Shown here one piece after another: positions 1 through 11,201 of a DNA stretch of 64,000 nucleotides. The notes beneath the pieces are model-generated. The model ran no database searches, was not told the origin of the DNA, and saw only the letters and a program-made list of their open reading frames with translations. Source of the DNA: Gemmatimonadaceae bacterium (GTDB taxonomy: Bacteria > Gemmatimonadota > Gemmatimonadetes > Gemmatimonadales > Gemmatimonadaceae); assembly GCA_036496605.1 (NCBI GenBank), contig DASXKV010000038.1, positions 124,001 to 188,000 of the forward strand, in the 5' to 3' direction. Made by a program: the position numbers and the translations under genes. Every line of letters starts with the position of its first letter. The first letter of the stretch is position 1.

Positions 1-157
1 CGCCAATGTCACGATGTGAACGCCCGAGAGAGTCAGCGTTCAAGGTAGGTCTCGACGCGTAAACGTCGCACAAAAAGCTGAGGCGCGCTCATAAAAAACT
101 CGTAAAACCCAGAGGCCTGCCGCTGATAAGCGTGATCTCGACACTCATCATTCGATT
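1..157. other. Left edge without recognised gene
   Basis: 157 bases before kdpE. I see A-rich runs (near 70-76 and 92-98) that could belong to a promoter, but no clear -35/-10 pair and no recognisable end of a preceding gene. Confidence 0.3.
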
Positions 158-915
<758 letters not shown>

Positions 916-916
<1 letters not shown>

Positions 917-2715
917 TGACGCTTTTGTTCGAGACGAGTCATCCCGAATCATCCTTCCGCGACTCCTCGACGCGGCGGAGGATGCTCGGTCGCTGGGCGC
1001 TGATGCTGGCGATTCTTGTTCTCGCGACGATCGCGATGTACGTCGTGCGTCGGTCGCTCGACAAGGCGCACGTAACGCTCGTCTACCTCCTCATCGTGCT
1101 GGCGGCGAGCGCGGCGGGGGGCCGCGCGCTGGGCCTCACCGTCGCGGGCCTGGCATTTCTCTGCTTCGACTTCTTCTTCCTCGTCCCGTACCTGACGCTC
1201 ACGATATCGAACCCGCTGGACTGGCTCGTCCTCGTGGCTTTCCTGATCACCAGCGTCGTGGCCGCGCAGCTGCTGTATCGCGCCAACGCGACGGCAGACG
1301 AGGCGATGCAGCGCGCGATCGAGGTCGACCGACTCGCCGCGTTGGGCGAGGAGACGCTCAATGCGGCGGACGCCAACGAAGCGCTCCGCGCGATCGCCGA
1401 CGTCATTCGCCATTCGACCGACGCCGACAGGTGTGAGATCTACCTTCATGGTATCGACGCGCGCATCACGCGCGTCGCACGGGCAGCGCCGAATGACGAA
1501 GGGGGGGCGCTCGAGCATCCGCTCGCGCCGAGTCTCGGCAATGCGGAGCGGGCGTCTCGAACCGCGCCGCGCGGCAGCCTCATCGAATGGATCATCGACC
1601 ATGCGGCGAGCGCGGTCGAGCTCACCGACGGCACGGTGCGCGTCGCGCACGAGCTTCCGCCCCCCCGGCGGTCTCCCGGTGGACAACGCTGGGAGGCTCA
1701 GGCTGAAACCGCGGCTGCTGTTCGCGCCGTGACACGTGTCGAGAGCGCGTCCACGCTTCGACGCTTGAGTGAGAGCCTTCGTACCGCTGACGCTGGTGGC
1801 CGCTCCACCGCCGACGGCCCAGCGGTGCGTGCGATTGCGTTGCCGCTCCAAGCTCGCAGTCACGCGGTGGGCGTGCTGCGGCTCATGTCCGTCGACGGGC
1901 TCTCACTCTCGCCCGAGCAGGCGCGTCTCTTGGTGGCGCTGGCCTACTACGCCGCACTCGGCGCCGAGCGTGCGCGCCTCGTCGCGACGGCGGAGCGTGC
2001 CGAGGCGGAACGGCGCGTCGACAGTCTGCGGAGCGCGTTGTTGACGGCTGTCTCGCACGACCTACGCACTCCGCTCACGACGATCAAGGGCATCGCGAAC
2101 GAGCTATTGCGCGGTGGCGACCCGCGTCGCGCCGCGATCATCGAGAGCGAGGCAGACCGGCTGAATGCGCTGGTCAGCGATCTGCTGGACTTGTCGCGTA
2201 TCCACGCCGGCGCCGTTCGGCCCGCGCTCGCCGTCAACACGGTCGATGATCTGCTTGGCGCCGCCCTGCAAGGCGCCGCTGGCGCGTTAGGCACGCGTCG
2301 AGTCCGCATCGATGTACCAGACGGCGAGCTCCTGGCTGGCCTGTTCGACTTCACCCAAACACTTCGCGTCGTGGTGAACCTGCTCGACAACGCCGCGAAG
2401 TACTCCCCGCGCGGCGGCGCGATCGATATTCGTGCATGTCGGCAAGGCGAGCGCCTAACGATCGACGTCATGGATCGCGGCCCGGGTATTCCCTCTGGGG
2501 AGCGCGATCGCGTCTTCGAGGCGTTCTACCGCCCGCCCGGTGTGCCGCCCGACATTCGTGGCCACGGACTCGGCTTGTCGATCGCTCGCGGACTAGCTGA
2601 AGCCGAAGGCGCGTCACTGCGTTTTGCACCGCGTGTCGGCGGCGGGTCGGTGTTCACGCTCGATCTACCGGCCGCGGCAGCGATGGCGGTCGACGCGGAT
2701 CTGCCGAGCCTCTGA
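916..2715 (+). CDS. kdpD: KdpD C-terminal half: membrane histidine kinase
   Basis: Sensor kinase of the K+/turgor system, but only the C-terminal half of a normal KdpD. It begins with the four-helix KdpD membrane domain (DUF4118, about residues 25-125), then a GAF-like linker, a HisKA dimerisation domain with phospho-acceptor H381 in SHDLRTPL, and a HATPase_c domain (N-box NLLDNA, DRGPGIP, GHGLGLSIA). The N-terminal nucleotide-binding and Usp domains of standard KdpD (about 890 aa in total) are missing here; they are encoded separately at 8862-10103. Length is 599 aa. The start ATG overlaps the kdpE stop, so it should phosphorylate that regulator. Confidence 0.88.
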
Positions 2716-2970
2716 GCGCCTTGCCCGAATGGGCAATGTTGCGGCGTCCGACCTTGCCTTACAACACTGAGATGTTGCGCTGACTGCCCATCGGCTCGAT
2801 TGGCGGCAGCGTGACCACCTGTGTGAGCGCACTCGGAAGATTTGCAGGTTTTTTATCTGATCAACGCGGTTCTTTACGCGCTCTTTATGGATGCACGCGT
2901 AACCTTTGTCGTCATTCCTGTCGGTTCGACGACGCTCGTCGAGCGCTCTGCGAAAGAGGAGTCAACGCCT
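2716..2970. promoter_or_regulatory. Regulatory gap upstream of kdpFABC, candidate KdpE site
   Basis: No gene is visible in these 255 bases between the kinase gene and the kdp structural genes. Two small inverted repeats are present: TTGCCC-GAAT-GGGCAA (2721-2736) and CAACA-N6-TGTTG (2762-2777). A T-rich stretch follows, with two TCTTTA half-sites at 2871 and 2882, 11 bp apart, next to TTTTAT at about 2850. OmpR-family regulators bind direct repeats about one helical turn apart and the E. coli KdpE site is T-rich, so this is a plausible operator. I could not place a convincing -35/-10 pair. Confidence 0.35.
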
Positions 2971-3093
2971 GTGATCGACATCATCTACGTTGTCACCACC
3001 ATCGTGTTTTTCGCGCTTATGATCGCGTACGTCGCCGCCTGCGACCGGTTAGGCCGTGCCGCGGACGTGGAGCGCGGCGGAACGGAGCGATGA
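2971..3093 (+). CDS. Small membrane peptide preceding kdpF
   Basis: A 40-residue peptide starting at GTG 2971 with a good ribosome-binding site (GAAAGAGGAG). It is one hydrophobic helix (about residues 2-22) followed by a short charged tail (CDRLGRAADVERGG). Its stop overlaps the kdpF ATG as ATGA. Short single-span peptides with a C-terminal CDRL-like sequence are often seen immediately upstream of kdpF/kdpA, so a role in assembling or stabilising the Kdp complex is plausible. That role is inferred from position only. Confidence 0.6.
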   Translation: MIDIIYVVTTIVFFALMIAYVAACDRLGRAADVERGGTER

Positions 3094-3182
3094 TGACTCT
3101 CGAAAGTCTGGTCACCGGCATTTTGGCCGTCGCGATTCTCGTCTATCTGATCTACACGTTGTTGCGGCCAGAGCGGTTCTAG
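3090..3182 (+). CDS. kdpF: KdpF, small subunit of the K+-transporting ATPase
   Basis: A 30-residue single-span membrane peptide starting at the first of two consecutive ATG codons (3090 or 3093) and ending LLRPERF, the typical KdpF C-terminus. KdpF is a lipid-like stabilising subunit of the KdpFABC complex in the inner membrane. The gene overlaps the preceding peptide by 4 bp and lies 3 bp before kdpA. Length, hydrophobic core, tail and position all agree with KdpF. Confidence 0.8.
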   Translation: MMTLESLVTGILAVAILVYLIYTLLRPERF

Positions 3183-3185
3183 GCC

Positions 3186-4901
3186 ATGACGCTGAACGGC
3201 TGGCTTCAAATCCTTTTCTACAGCGCGTGCGTGCTGCTCGTCGCGAAGCCGATCGGGCTGTATCTCGTGCGCGTGTACGATGGCACGTATAAATGGCTCG
3301 CGCCGATCGAACGCGCGATCTATGGAGTCTGCGGCGTCGATCCGGCCGAGGACCAGCACTGGACTCGTTATGCGGCGGGGATGCTGCTCTTCAGCGCGGT
3401 GTCGATGTTGCTCACCTACGTCGTGTTGCGGCTGCAGGGCGTCCTGCCCCTGAACCCGCAGCACCTGCCGGCCGTCGTCGACCGGCAGGCGTTCGAGACG
3501 TCGGCATCGTTCACGACGAACACGAACTGGCAATCGTATGTCGGCGAGACGACGATGTCCTATCTCTCGCAGATGTCGCAGCTGGCATTTCACAACTTCG
3601 TATCAGCGGCGGCGGGAATCGCCGTTGCCGTGGCCTTCGTCCGTGGAATCGCGCGGCGCTCGGCCGGTCGCATCGGGAATTTCTGGGTCGACCTAACGCG
3701 GGGCACACTGTACGTGCTGCTGCCTGCGTGTCTGATGCTGTCACTCCTGCTCGTCCAGCAGGGAACGATTCAGAACTTCAAACCCTACCTCACGCTGGCC
3801 ACGCTCGAGGGCGGAAAGCAGACGATCGCGATGGGACCCGTCGCGAGTCAGGAAATCATCAAGCAGCTCGGTACGAATGGCGGTGGCTTCTTCAACGCGA
3901 ACGCCGCGCATCCATTCGAGAATCCGACGCCGTGGAGCAACTTCTGGTCGATGTTTACGATCTTCATGATTCCCTCCGGGCTGACATATCTGCTCGGCCG
4001 AATGGTGAAGAGCCAGAAGCACGGGTGGGCAGTGTGGGCGGCAATGTTCGTGCTCTTCTTCGGCGGCGTGACGACCGCATACTGGGCCGAAGCGCGCGGA
4101 AATCCGATTCACATCAAGCTTGGCATCGACCCAACGACGAGCCACGCGCAGCCTGGCGGTAACATGGAAGGGAAGGAGGTCCGCTTCGGCATCGCGAATT
4201 CCGTTCTCTATGCTACGGTAACGACCGACGCCTCGTGTGGCGCGGTGAACGCGATGCACGACTCGTTCACGCCGCTCGGCGGCCTCGTGCCGCTCGTGAA
4301 CATCCAACTCGGTGAAGTGGTGTTCGGCGGGGTGGGGGCCGGGTTGTACGGTATGCTTGTCATGGTCGTGTTGACCGTATTCATCGCAGGCCTGATGGTC
4401 GGCCGCACGCCGGAGTATCTCGGAAAGAAGATTCAGGCGCGCGAAGTCCAGATGGCGATGTTGTACATACTGATCTTTCCCGCCGCGATTCTGACGATGA
4501 CGGCGGTGTCGGCACTATTGCCGGCTGGCCTCAAGGGCCTGAACAATGCCGGCCCGCACGGGTTGTCGGAAATCCTGTACGCGTTCACGTCCACCGCGGG
4601 CAACAATGGCAGCGCCTTCGCCGGCCTAACGGGGACGACCTACTACTACAACACCATGCTCGGCATGAACACACTCATCGGACGGTTTGCGATGATCGTG
4701 CCAATGCTCGCGCTCGCCGGCTTCCTGGCGGAGAAGAAGGTTGCGCCCGAATCGGTCGGAACCTTTCCGGTGACGACGCCGCTCTTCGTAATTCTGCTCG
4801 TCTCCGTCGTCGTGATCGTGAGCGCCCTCACGTTCTTCCCGGCCCTCTCGCTCGGTCCCATCGTTGAGCACTTGCTCATGGGCTCGGGAAAGCTGTTCTG
4901 A
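3186..4901 (+). CDS. kdpA: Potassium-transporting ATPase subunit A
   Basis: K+-binding, channel-like subunit of the high-affinity KdpFABC pump in the inner membrane. The 571 aa match the family length, with about ten membrane spans. All four pore-loop regions are recognisable: [44 protein letters not shown] and [14 protein letters not shown]. The filter glycines look intact, so the channel should be functional. The gene is 2 bp upstream of kdpB. Confidence 0.97.
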   Translation: MTLNGWLQILFYSACVLLVAKPIGLYLVRVYDGTYKWLAPIERAIYGVCGVDPAEDQHWTRYAAGMLLFSAVSMLLTYVVLRLQGVLPLNPQHLPAVVDRQAFETSASFTTNTNWQSYVGETTMSYLSQMSQLAFHNFVSAAAGIAVAVAFVRGIARRSAGRIGNFWVDLTRGTLYVLLPACLMLSLLLVQQGTIQNFKPYLTLATLEGGKQTIAMGPVASQEIIKQLGTNGGGFFNANAAHPFENPTPWSNFWSMFTIFMIPSGLTYLLGRMVKSQKHGWAVWAAMFVLFFGGVTTAYWAEARGNPIHIKLGIDPTTSHAQPGGNMEGKEVRFGIANSVLYATVTTDASCGAVNAMHDSFTPLGGLVPLVNIQLGEVVFGGVGAGLYGMLVMVVLTVFIAGLMVGRTPEYLGKKIQAREVQMAMLYILIFPAAILTMTAVSALLPAGLKGLNNAGPHGLSEILYAFTSTAGNNGSAFAGLTGTTYYYNTMLGMNTLIGRFAMIVPMLALAGFLAEKKVAPESVGTFPVTTPLFVILLVSVVVIVSALTFFPALSLGPIVEHLLMGSGKLF

Positions 4902-4903
4902 CC

Positions 4904-7084
4904 ATGACGACGATTCCTACTTTGCCATTATCGCCATCCGGTGAGGCGCGCACCTCCGCGCACGGCGCGGCTCAGCGACAACAGTCGAACCGCAAGCGTC
5001 CGCTGTTCGACCCTCCCATCGTCCGTCGCGCGATCAGGGACGCCTTCGTCAAGCTCGACCCGCGCCGCATGGTGCGGAATCCGGTCATGTTCGTCGTGCT
5101 CGTCGGCGCGACGTACACGACGGTGGTCTTCGTGCGCGAACTCGCCCATGGGCGATCCGATTGGGGCTTTACGCTGCAGCTCGCCCTGTGGCTCTGGTTC
5201 ACGGTCGTGTTCGCGAACTTCGCCGAGGCAATGGCGGAAGGACGGGGGAAGGCGCAGGCAGACACGTTGCGCAAGTCGCGCACGCAGACAAGCGCGAAGC
5301 GGCTCCTGTCGGCGAACAATGGCCGGATCGATCGGTCGCGTTATGAGGAGGTCAATGCCGAGCGACTGCGCAAGGGCGATCGCGTCGTGTGTTTGCCGGG
5401 CGACGTCATTCCAGGCGACGGCGAGGTGATCGACGGTGTTGCGTCGGTCGATGAAAGCGCGATCACCGGCGAAAGCGCGCCGGTAATCCGCGAGTCGGGG
5501 GGCGACCGCTCCGCCGTCACGGGCGGCACGAAGGTGCTGTCCGATTACATCGTCGTCCGCATGACCGCGAACCCCGGCGAGACCTTCCTCGACCGCATGA
5601 TCGCGCTCGTCGAGGGAGCGTCGCGTCAGAAGACGCCTAACGAGATCGCTCTCACGATCCTGTTGTCCGGGCTGACGATCGTGTTCTTGTTCGCGGTCGC
5701 GACCCTCCAGCCCTTCGCAGTCTATAGCGGCGCGGCGACGACGATTCCGATTCTCATTGCGCTGCTCGTCTGTCTGATACCGACGACGATCGGCGGATTG
5801 CTGTCGGCGATCGGCATCGCCGGCATGGACCGGATGATCCAGCAAAACGTGATCGCGATGAGTGGCCGCGCGGTCGAGGCGGCAGGCGACGTCAACACAC
5901 TACTTCTCGACAAGACCGGGACCATCACACTCGGCAATCGACAGGCGTCGGACTTTCTTCCTGTCACGGGCGTCGCGCCGGAGCTCCTCGCCGACCGGGC
6001 GCAGCTCGCGTCGCTCGCGGACGAAACGCCGGAAGGCCGCAGCATCGTCGTGCTGGCGAAGACGAAGTTCGGCATTCGGGCGCGCGCGATCGGTGGCGAG
6101 CACGACGGACATCGCGACGTCACATTCATTCCATTCAGCGCGAGCACGCGCATGAGCGGCGTGGACACCGACGGTTACCAGGTACGCAAGGGCGCCGGTG
6201 ATGCCGTTCTCACGTGGGTGCGCGATCACGCTGGTCATACGCCGGCCGACCTGGAAACGACCGTTCAACAGGTCGCGCTCGCGGGTGGCACGCCGCTCGT
6301 CGTCGCCGAGAAGGCCAATGGCAGTCGCACCGGCGAGGGCGCGCGCATCCTCGGCGTCGTCTACCTCAAGGACATCGTGAAGGGTGGTATTCGCGAACGG
6401 TTCGATCGTCTGCGCGCGATGGGCATTCGCACGGTGATGATCACCGGCGACAACCCACTCACCGCGGCCGCCATTGCGAAAGAGGCGGGCGTCGACGATT
6501 TCCTCGCTGAAGCAAAACCCGAAGACAAGATGGCGCTCATCAAACGCGAGCAGGCCGGTGGCCGGCTCGTCGCGATGACGGGCGACGGAACGAATGACGC
6601 GCCGGCGCTCGCGCAGGCAGATGTTGGCGTCGCAATGAACACCGGTACGCAGGCGGCGAAGGAAGCGGGAAACATGATCGATCTGGACTCCAATCCGACC
6701 AAGCTGATCGAGGTCGTCGAGATCGGTAAGCAATTGCTCATGACGCGCGGTTCGCTGACGACATTCTCCATTGCCAACGACGTCGCAAAATATTTTGCGA
6801 TCATTCCCGCGATGTTCGTGGCGACCTATCCTGTTTTGCAGACGCTCAACATCATGCGGCTGCACTCGCCGCAATCGGCGATTCTGGCGAGCGTGATCTT
6901 CAACGCGCTCATCATCATCGTGCTGATCCCCCTCGCGTTGCGCGGAGTGACGTATCGCCCGGCCGCCGCGGCGGTGATTCTGCGGCGCAACTTGTTCGTG
7001 TATGGGATCGGTGGGCTCGTCGCGCCGTTCGTCGGCATCAAGATCATCGACATGCTACTGGTCGTCTTGCGCCTGGCATCCTGA
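4904..7084 (+). CDS. kdpB: Potassium-transporting ATPase ATP-binding subunit
   Basis: P-type ATPase subunit that energises K+ transport through KdpA. Visible motifs are the actuator loop TGES, the phosphorylation motif DKTGT, the MITGDN hinge and the [11 protein letters not shown] motif that binds Mg2+. Length is 726 aa against about 680 in E. coli; the excess is mainly a polar N-terminal extension of roughly 40 residues rich in S, R and Q. It follows kdpA directly and precedes kdpC by 20 bp. Confidence 0.97.
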   Translation: MTTIPTLPLSPSGEARTSAHGAAQRQQSNRKRPLFDPPIVRRAIRDAFVKLDPRRMVRNPVMFVVLVGATYTTVVFVRELAHGRSDWGFTLQLALWLWFTVVFANFAEAMAEGRGKAQADTLRKSRTQTSAKRLLSANNGRIDRSRYEEVNAERLRKGDRVVCLPGDVIPGDGEVIDGVASVDESAITGESAPVIRESGGDRSAVTGGTKVLSDYIVVRMTANPGETFLDRMIALVEGASRQKTPNEIALTILLSGLTIVFLFAVATLQPFAVYSGAATTIPILIALLVCLIPTTIGGLLSAIGIAGMDRMIQQNVIAMSGRAVEAAGDVNTLLLDKTGTITLGNRQASDFLPVTGVAPELLADRAQLASLADETPEGRSIVVLAKTKFGIRARAIGGEHDGHRDVTFIPFSASTRMSGVDTDGYQVRKGAGDAVLTWVRDHAGHTPADLETTVQQVALAGGTPLVVAEKANGSRTGEGARILGVVYLKDIVKGGIRERFDRLRAMGIRTVMITGDNPLTAAAIAKEAGVDDFLAEAKPEDKMALIKREQAGGRLVAMTGDGTNDAPALAQADVGVAMNTGTQAAKEAGNMIDLDSNPTKLIEVVEIGKQLLMTRGSLTTFSIANDVAKYFAIIPAMFVATYPVLQTLNIMRLHSPQSAILASVIFNALIIIVLIPLALRGVTYRPAAAAVILRRNLFVYGIGGLVAPFVGIKIIDMLLVVLRLAS

Positions 7085-7104
7085 CGATCTGAGAGGGAAG
7101 ACTC

Positions 7105-7707
7105 ATGATTCGCAAACAGCTTCAACCGGCGGTAATGATGACGCTCGTTCTGTGTGTCGTCACCGGATTGCTCTATCCCGCCGCCGTGACGGGGCTCGCC
7201 CAGGTGATTTTCCCACGGCAGGCCAACGGCTCGCTCGTGATGGCAAACGGCCGCGTCGTCGGCAGCGAGTTGATCGGACAAGCATTCACGAAGGCCGAAT
7301 ACTTTCATCCGCGGCCGTCCGCCGCGGGGAACGGCTACGACGCGACGGCGTCCGGTGGTACGAACAAAGGACCGACCGACGCGAAGCTCGCCGATACGCT
7401 TATTTCGCAAGCAATCGAAACCGCCGTCAACACCGACGGCGTGATAAAAGGCGGGATTCCGTCGGACATGGTGACGGCATCGGCGTCGGGCCTCGATCCC
7501 GACATCTCGCCCGCGAACGCGCGCCTGCAAGTGCCCCGTGTCGCTCGGGCTCGCGGCGTATCCGAGGCTGCCGTTGGGGCACTCGTGGCTCGTCACGTTC
7601 AGGGACGTCAATTCGGCTTTTTCGGTGAGCCGCGTGTCAACGTCTTGCTGCTCAACATCGCGGTCGACTCAGCGTTTGGCCTGCGCAAGCCATTGTCGTC
7701 GAAATAA
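7105..7707 (+). CDS. kdpC: Potassium-transporting ATPase subunit C
   Basis: Single-span subunit that stabilises the KdpFABC complex and supports ATP binding by KdpB. At 200 aa it is of normal length. An N-terminal membrane helix (about residues 10-33, with LLYPAAVTG) is followed by the periplasmic domain, with the conserved EYFHPRPSA and NVLLLN motifs. A ribosome-binding site (GAGAGGGAAG) lies before ATG 7105. Confidence 0.96.
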   Translation: MIRKQLQPAVMMTLVLCVVTGLLYPAAVTGLAQVIFPRQANGSLVMANGRVVGSELIGQAFTKAEYFHPRPSAAGNGYDATASGGTNKGPTDAKLADTLISQAIETAVNTDGVIKGGIPSDMVTASASGLDPDISPANARLQVPRVARARGVSEAAVGALVARHVQGRQFGFFGEPRVNVLLLNIAVDSAFGLRKPLSSK

Positions 7708-7716
7708 TCGCCTCCC

Positions 7717-8841
7717 ATGTCCATTGCGAACCGAGTGATGCTCGGATCCCTTCTCCTCGCGCCCATCGTTGGCCACGCCCAGGCGGCGGCTGACACGACG
7801 ATCAAGTTCACCTTTGGCGGCTTCATCGATGCGTACTACGCCTACGACATCGACCGGCCGCCAACGATCGATCGTTCGTTCTTTGGCGGCGCATTGTTCA
7901 CCACGCAGCCGGCCCGGCACGACGAGTTCAACGTCAACCTGGCGTATCTCGAGACCAACATCTCGGGCAAACGGTTGCACGGACGCTTTGCGTTGCAGGC
8001 CGGAACGTCGGTCCAATCGAACTACAATAGCGAGCCGACGACCGGCATCGTGAGCGGGCCATCGCTGTCGCGCATGATTCAGGAAGCGTACGCCGGCTAT
8101 CAACTCCGGCCGACGGTCTGGATCGATGCGGGCATCTTCTATTCGAACGCCGGATTGGAGGGTTGGGCTTCCAAAGACAATCCGACGTACACCCGTTCGC
8201 TCGTCGCGGATTACTCGCCCTACTACTCGAGCGGCGTCCGCGCCGTTTGGCAAGCCACGTCGAAGCTCGTCGCTCGCCTGGACGTGATCAACGGCTGGCA
8301 GAACATCTCGGAGACGAACAGCGAAAAGGGCGTTGGGTTACGCCTCGACTACACGCCTAACGGGAATGTCGCGGTCAGCTATTACAACTTGTTCAACGAC
8401 GAAGTCGGCAGCGGTGGCCAGGTCGGCACTCGGCTGCGTATCTTCAACGGCGCCGGCGCGAAGCTGACATCCGGGCGAACGACGCTACTCGGTGAGCTCG
8501 ACTATGGCACGCTTCGTCCATCGTCGACGGGCGTGAACGCATCGAACTGGTGGGGTTATACCGCAATCGCGCGCGAGCAACTGGTGCTCGGCGCAGCCAT
8601 CGTTGCGCGCGTCGAGCGCTACAACGATCCTCGGCAGGTGAACATCGTGACGGGGCTTGCGAATCCCTTTCAGGGCAACGGTGCCTCGCTTGGCGTCGAT
8701 GTGTCGCCGCAACCAGGCTTGATGTGGCGCTCGGAGCTGAGGGGCTTCTTCGCCGCGAGCGCCGTATTCCCGGATGCCGCCGGGTCGATTCCCCGAAAGA
8801 CCGACGGCTTTCTCGTGAGCTCGCTGTCGCTCGCGTTCTGA
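7717..8841 (+). CDS. Outer-membrane beta-barrel porin, OmpL-like (BBP2 family)
   Basis: A 374-residue secreted protein with an N-terminal signal peptide (about residues 1-22, cleavage near GHAQA) and a mature part of alternating aromatic and polar strands beginning FTFGGFIDAYYAYD. This opening and the repeated short glycine/tyrosine-rich strands resemble the putative beta-barrel porin-2 family. The last residues (SLSLAF) end in phenylalanine, as expected for BAM-inserted barrels. It sits 9 bp after kdpC and before the KdpD sensor half, so it is probably co-expressed with the K+ pump. A role as an outer-membrane ion path is inferred from this context. Confidence 0.75.
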   Translation: MSIANRVMLGSLLLAPIVGHAQAAADTTIKFTFGGFIDAYYAYDIDRPPTIDRSFFGGALFTTQPARHDEFNVNLAYLETNISGKRLHGRFALQAGTSVQSNYNSEPTTGIVSGPSLSRMIQEAYAGYQLRPTVWIDAGIFYSNAGLEGWASKDNPTYTRSLVADYSPYYSSGVRAVWQATSKLVARLDVINGWQNISETNSEKGVGLRLDYTPNGNVAVSYYNLFNDEVGSGGQVGTRLRIFNGAGAKLTSGRTTLLGELDYGTLRPSSTGVNASNWWGYTAIAREQLVLGAAIVARVERYNDPRQVNIVTGLANPFQGNGASLGVDVSPQPGLMWRSELRGFFAASAVFPDAAGSIPRKTDGFLVSSLSLAF

Positions 8842-8861
8842 GACTTGACGAGGTCGTATCG

Positions 8862-10103
8862 ATGCCCGACGACACATCGCGTGCGACGGAGCGACGGTTC
8901 ACGCAATCGCGCACGCCGGGCAGCTCCGACTTCCTCGCGCTCATGCGGCAGCGTGAGCGGGGACGACTCAAAGTCTACATCGGCTCCGCTGCCGGCACGG
9001 GCAAGACGTATCGCATGCTGCAAGAGGCGCAGGATCTCCGGCGTCGCGGGGTCGACGTCGTCGTCGGCTACGTCGAGACGCACAATCGCGCCGAGACCGC
9101 CGCGCAGATTCAGGATCTCGAGGTCGTGCCGCGCCGGAAAATCGCATATCGCGGCGTGACGCTCGAAGAAATGGACGTCGACGCAGTCGTCGCGCGTCGC
9201 CCGCAAGTCGCGATCGTCGACGAGCTCGCGCACACCAACGTCCCCGGAGCGCGCAACGGCAAGCGATGGCAGGACGTCCTTCACCTCCTCGACGAAGGCA
9301 TCAACGTCATTACCGCCGTCAACGTGCAACACCTCGAGTCGTTGAACGACGTACTCGAGCGCGAGCTAGGCGTTACCGTTCGGGAAACCGTACCCGACTG
9401 GGTCGTCGGCCAGGCCGACCAGGTCGTCAACCTCGACATCTCGGCGGAAGACCTCCGGCAGCGGCTGCGAGAAGGGAAAATCTATCATCCCGACAAGATC
9501 CAGACCGCGCTCACGAACTTCTTCACCGACGAGAACCTAACGACGCTCCGGGAGCTCGCGTTGCGCGAGGTCGCGAGCTCCGTCGATCGCTCGCGTGAGG
9601 AGATCGTGCGCCGTCAGGAAAATGGCGCGACGGTGGCCCGTCGAACGGTCGACCGCGTCATGGCATGCCTGTCGAGTGACCCGCCGCTCTCGCGCGTTTT
9701 GTTGCGCAAGGCGAGCCGCATCGCGGGCCGTCTCAATACCGACTGGTTCTGCGTCTACGTCCAGCTGCCCGAGGAGCGCGCCGACCGGATCGACAGCACC
9801 GTCCAGCGCCATCTTGTCGAGAATATCCAACTTGCACAGTCGTTAGGTGCAGAAGTCGTCAAGCTCGAAGGAAATGACGTCGCCGGCACGCTCGTCCGAT
9901 TCGCATCCGAACGCGGCGTGACACTCGCGATCGTCGGGGAAACGCGGCGGTCGCGCTGGTATCGATTGCGTCGCGGCTCGATCGTCGATCGACTCCTGGC
10001 CGGACACACCGGTCTCGACGTCCTCGTCGTCTCCGGCGCTGACGAAGCCGAGCTCAAATCAGCGACGCGCGACCACCGCGTCGACATCGGGAGCGACGAG
10101 TGA
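8862..10103 (+). CDS. KdpD N-terminal half: stand-alone sensor protein
   Basis: A 413-residue cytoplasmic protein equal to the N-terminal part of KdpD. It has the KdpD sensor domain (about residues 34-245) with a Walker A motif GSAAGTGKT (41-49) and the Walker B-like DELAHTN (120-126), then a Usp-type domain (about 270-400). It has no membrane or kinase domain. The kinase half is a separate gene at 916-2715, about 6 kb upstream on the same strand. In full-length KdpD this region senses K+ and/or c-di-AMP and modulates kinase and phosphatase activity. Here it would have to act in trans or through the next gene, which it overlaps by 4 bp (GTGA). Confidence 0.88.
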   Translation: MPDDTSRATERRFTQSRTPGSSDFLALMRQRERGRLKVYIGSAAGTGKTYRMLQEAQDLRRRGVDVVVGYVETHNRAETAAQIQDLEVVPRRKIAYRGVTLEEMDVDAVVARRPQVAIVDELAHTNVPGARNGKRWQDVLHLLDEGINVITAVNVQHLESLNDVLERELGVTVRETVPDWVVGQADQVVNLDISAEDLRQRLREGKIYHPDKIQTALTNFFTDENLTTLRELALREVASSVDRSREEIVRRQENGATVARRTVDRVMACLSSDPPLSRVLLRKASRIAGRLNTDWFCVYVQLPEERADRIDSTVQRHLVENIQLAQSLGAEVVKLEGNDVAGTLVRFASERGVTLAIVGETRRSRWYRLRRGSIVDRLLAGHTGLDVLVVSGADEAELKSATRDHRVDIGSDE

Positions 10104-11122
10104 GCCCCGGTTTGGCCAAGCGGCGTGTATCGCGCGCCATCGCATGGCGTCTCGGTGCCGGCGTTTTGCCGTCCATTCTCGCCATCGGCCTCGTCGTCGG
10201 CTTGTTCTATTATGGCGAATACGGCCGCGAGGCTCCGCGAGCATTTCTCGGTGCCGCAGCGGCGCTCACCGTTGCGTCGATTGTCGTTGCCTGGGCCAAC
10301 GCGACCTACTTCGCCGAGCGGCTCGCCCGCCTCGCGCATTCGACGAGCAAGGTGTCCGGCGGGAGCGAGCGCACCGACGAGTTCGACCGCATCGAACGAG
10401 CAGTCGGCAAACTCGATTCGGCCCTCACCGCGGCCGAAGTCGATCGCGCGCGCAGTGACGCATTGGCTGCCGCGCGACTCCAGGAGCAGGCAACCATGCT
10501 CGCCGGGGTCGTGAGCGACACGCTCGCGCAACTCGATCAGGTGCGGCTACCCCTGCAGATCCTCCTCGAAAGCCCATTCGGGGAGTTGAACGAAAACCAG
10601 GAAGAGTTGTTGCGCGACGCGCGCATCGCAGCCGACGCGATCGATCTTGCGCTACGGCGACTGGCGCAGGTTGCCGATGTCGATCGCGACGCGCTGCCGA
10701 TTCAACGCGAGCTCGTGCAGATCAACGACGTCGTGCGCTCGGTGCTTCCCGTGGCGCGCGCTGTTGCCGAGCGACGCGGTGCGCGAACCGAGACAGCGCT
10801 CGAGCCCGGCCTTCCGCGTGTCGTCGCCGACCGCGCGCGCCTCGCCGAAGCGCTGTCACTGTTTCTCGCCGACTCCGCTGGCGAATCGAGTGGCGCAACG
10901 TCGTTGCGCATCTCGACGGCGCGTGTCGGATCGAGCGCCCTCATTCGCATCGCGCCAGTGAGCTCTGCCGCGCGCGCTGCGGCGCCGGTCGACGTGCAAT
11001 CGAACGGATCGCTTCCCGATGGTGCAGAGCGCTCGACACTCATCCTCGCATCCCGATTGATCTCGGCGCAGGGCGGTGAGGTCGGCATCGACGACGGTGC
11101 ATTGGTGCTTCGCGTCGGCTGA
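10100..11122 (+). CDS. Membrane protein resembling a degenerate histidine kinase
   Basis: A 340-residue protein with two membrane helices (about residues 17-37 and 50-68), a charged HAMP-like linker, a HisKA-like helical pair (about 125-200) and a remnant of a HATPase fold (about 205-340). The H-box reads LDQVRLPL at 146-153, with D147 where the phospho-acceptor histidine belongs. The N-box equivalent (LSLFLADSA, about 252-260) lacks its asparagines and no DxGxG motif is visible. It is therefore probably a pseudo-kinase or scaffold. It overlaps the KdpD sensor-half gene by 4 bp, so it may tether that protein to the membrane (inference). Confidence 0.7.
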   Translation: MSPGLAKRRVSRAIAWRLGAGVLPSILAIGLVVGLFYYGEYGREAPRAFLGAAAALTVASIVVAWANATYFAERLARLAHSTSKVSGGSERTDEFDRIERAVGKLDSALTAAEVDRARSDALAAARLQEQATMLAGVVSDTLAQLDQVRLPLQILLESPFGELNENQEELLRDARIAADAIDLALRRLAQVADVDRDALPIQRELVQINDVVRSVLPVARAVAERRGARTETALEPGLPRVVADRARLAEALSLFLADSAGESSGATSLRISTARVGSSALIRIAPVSSAARAAAPVDVQSNGSLPDGAERSTLILASRLISAQGGEVGIDDGALVLRVG

Positions 11123-11201
11123 ACGCGCCAAGCGTTAGGTCAGAACGGGCAGCCAATCATTCATGGTCTGCCTCCCGCATCCAGCACCGGCATCCCCGCA
11201 C

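Noticed and set aside
2716-2970. A ydaO-type c-di-AMP riboswitch before kdp
   Set aside because: The conserved ydaO helices and G-rich core are not visible; the gap has only two short hairpins.
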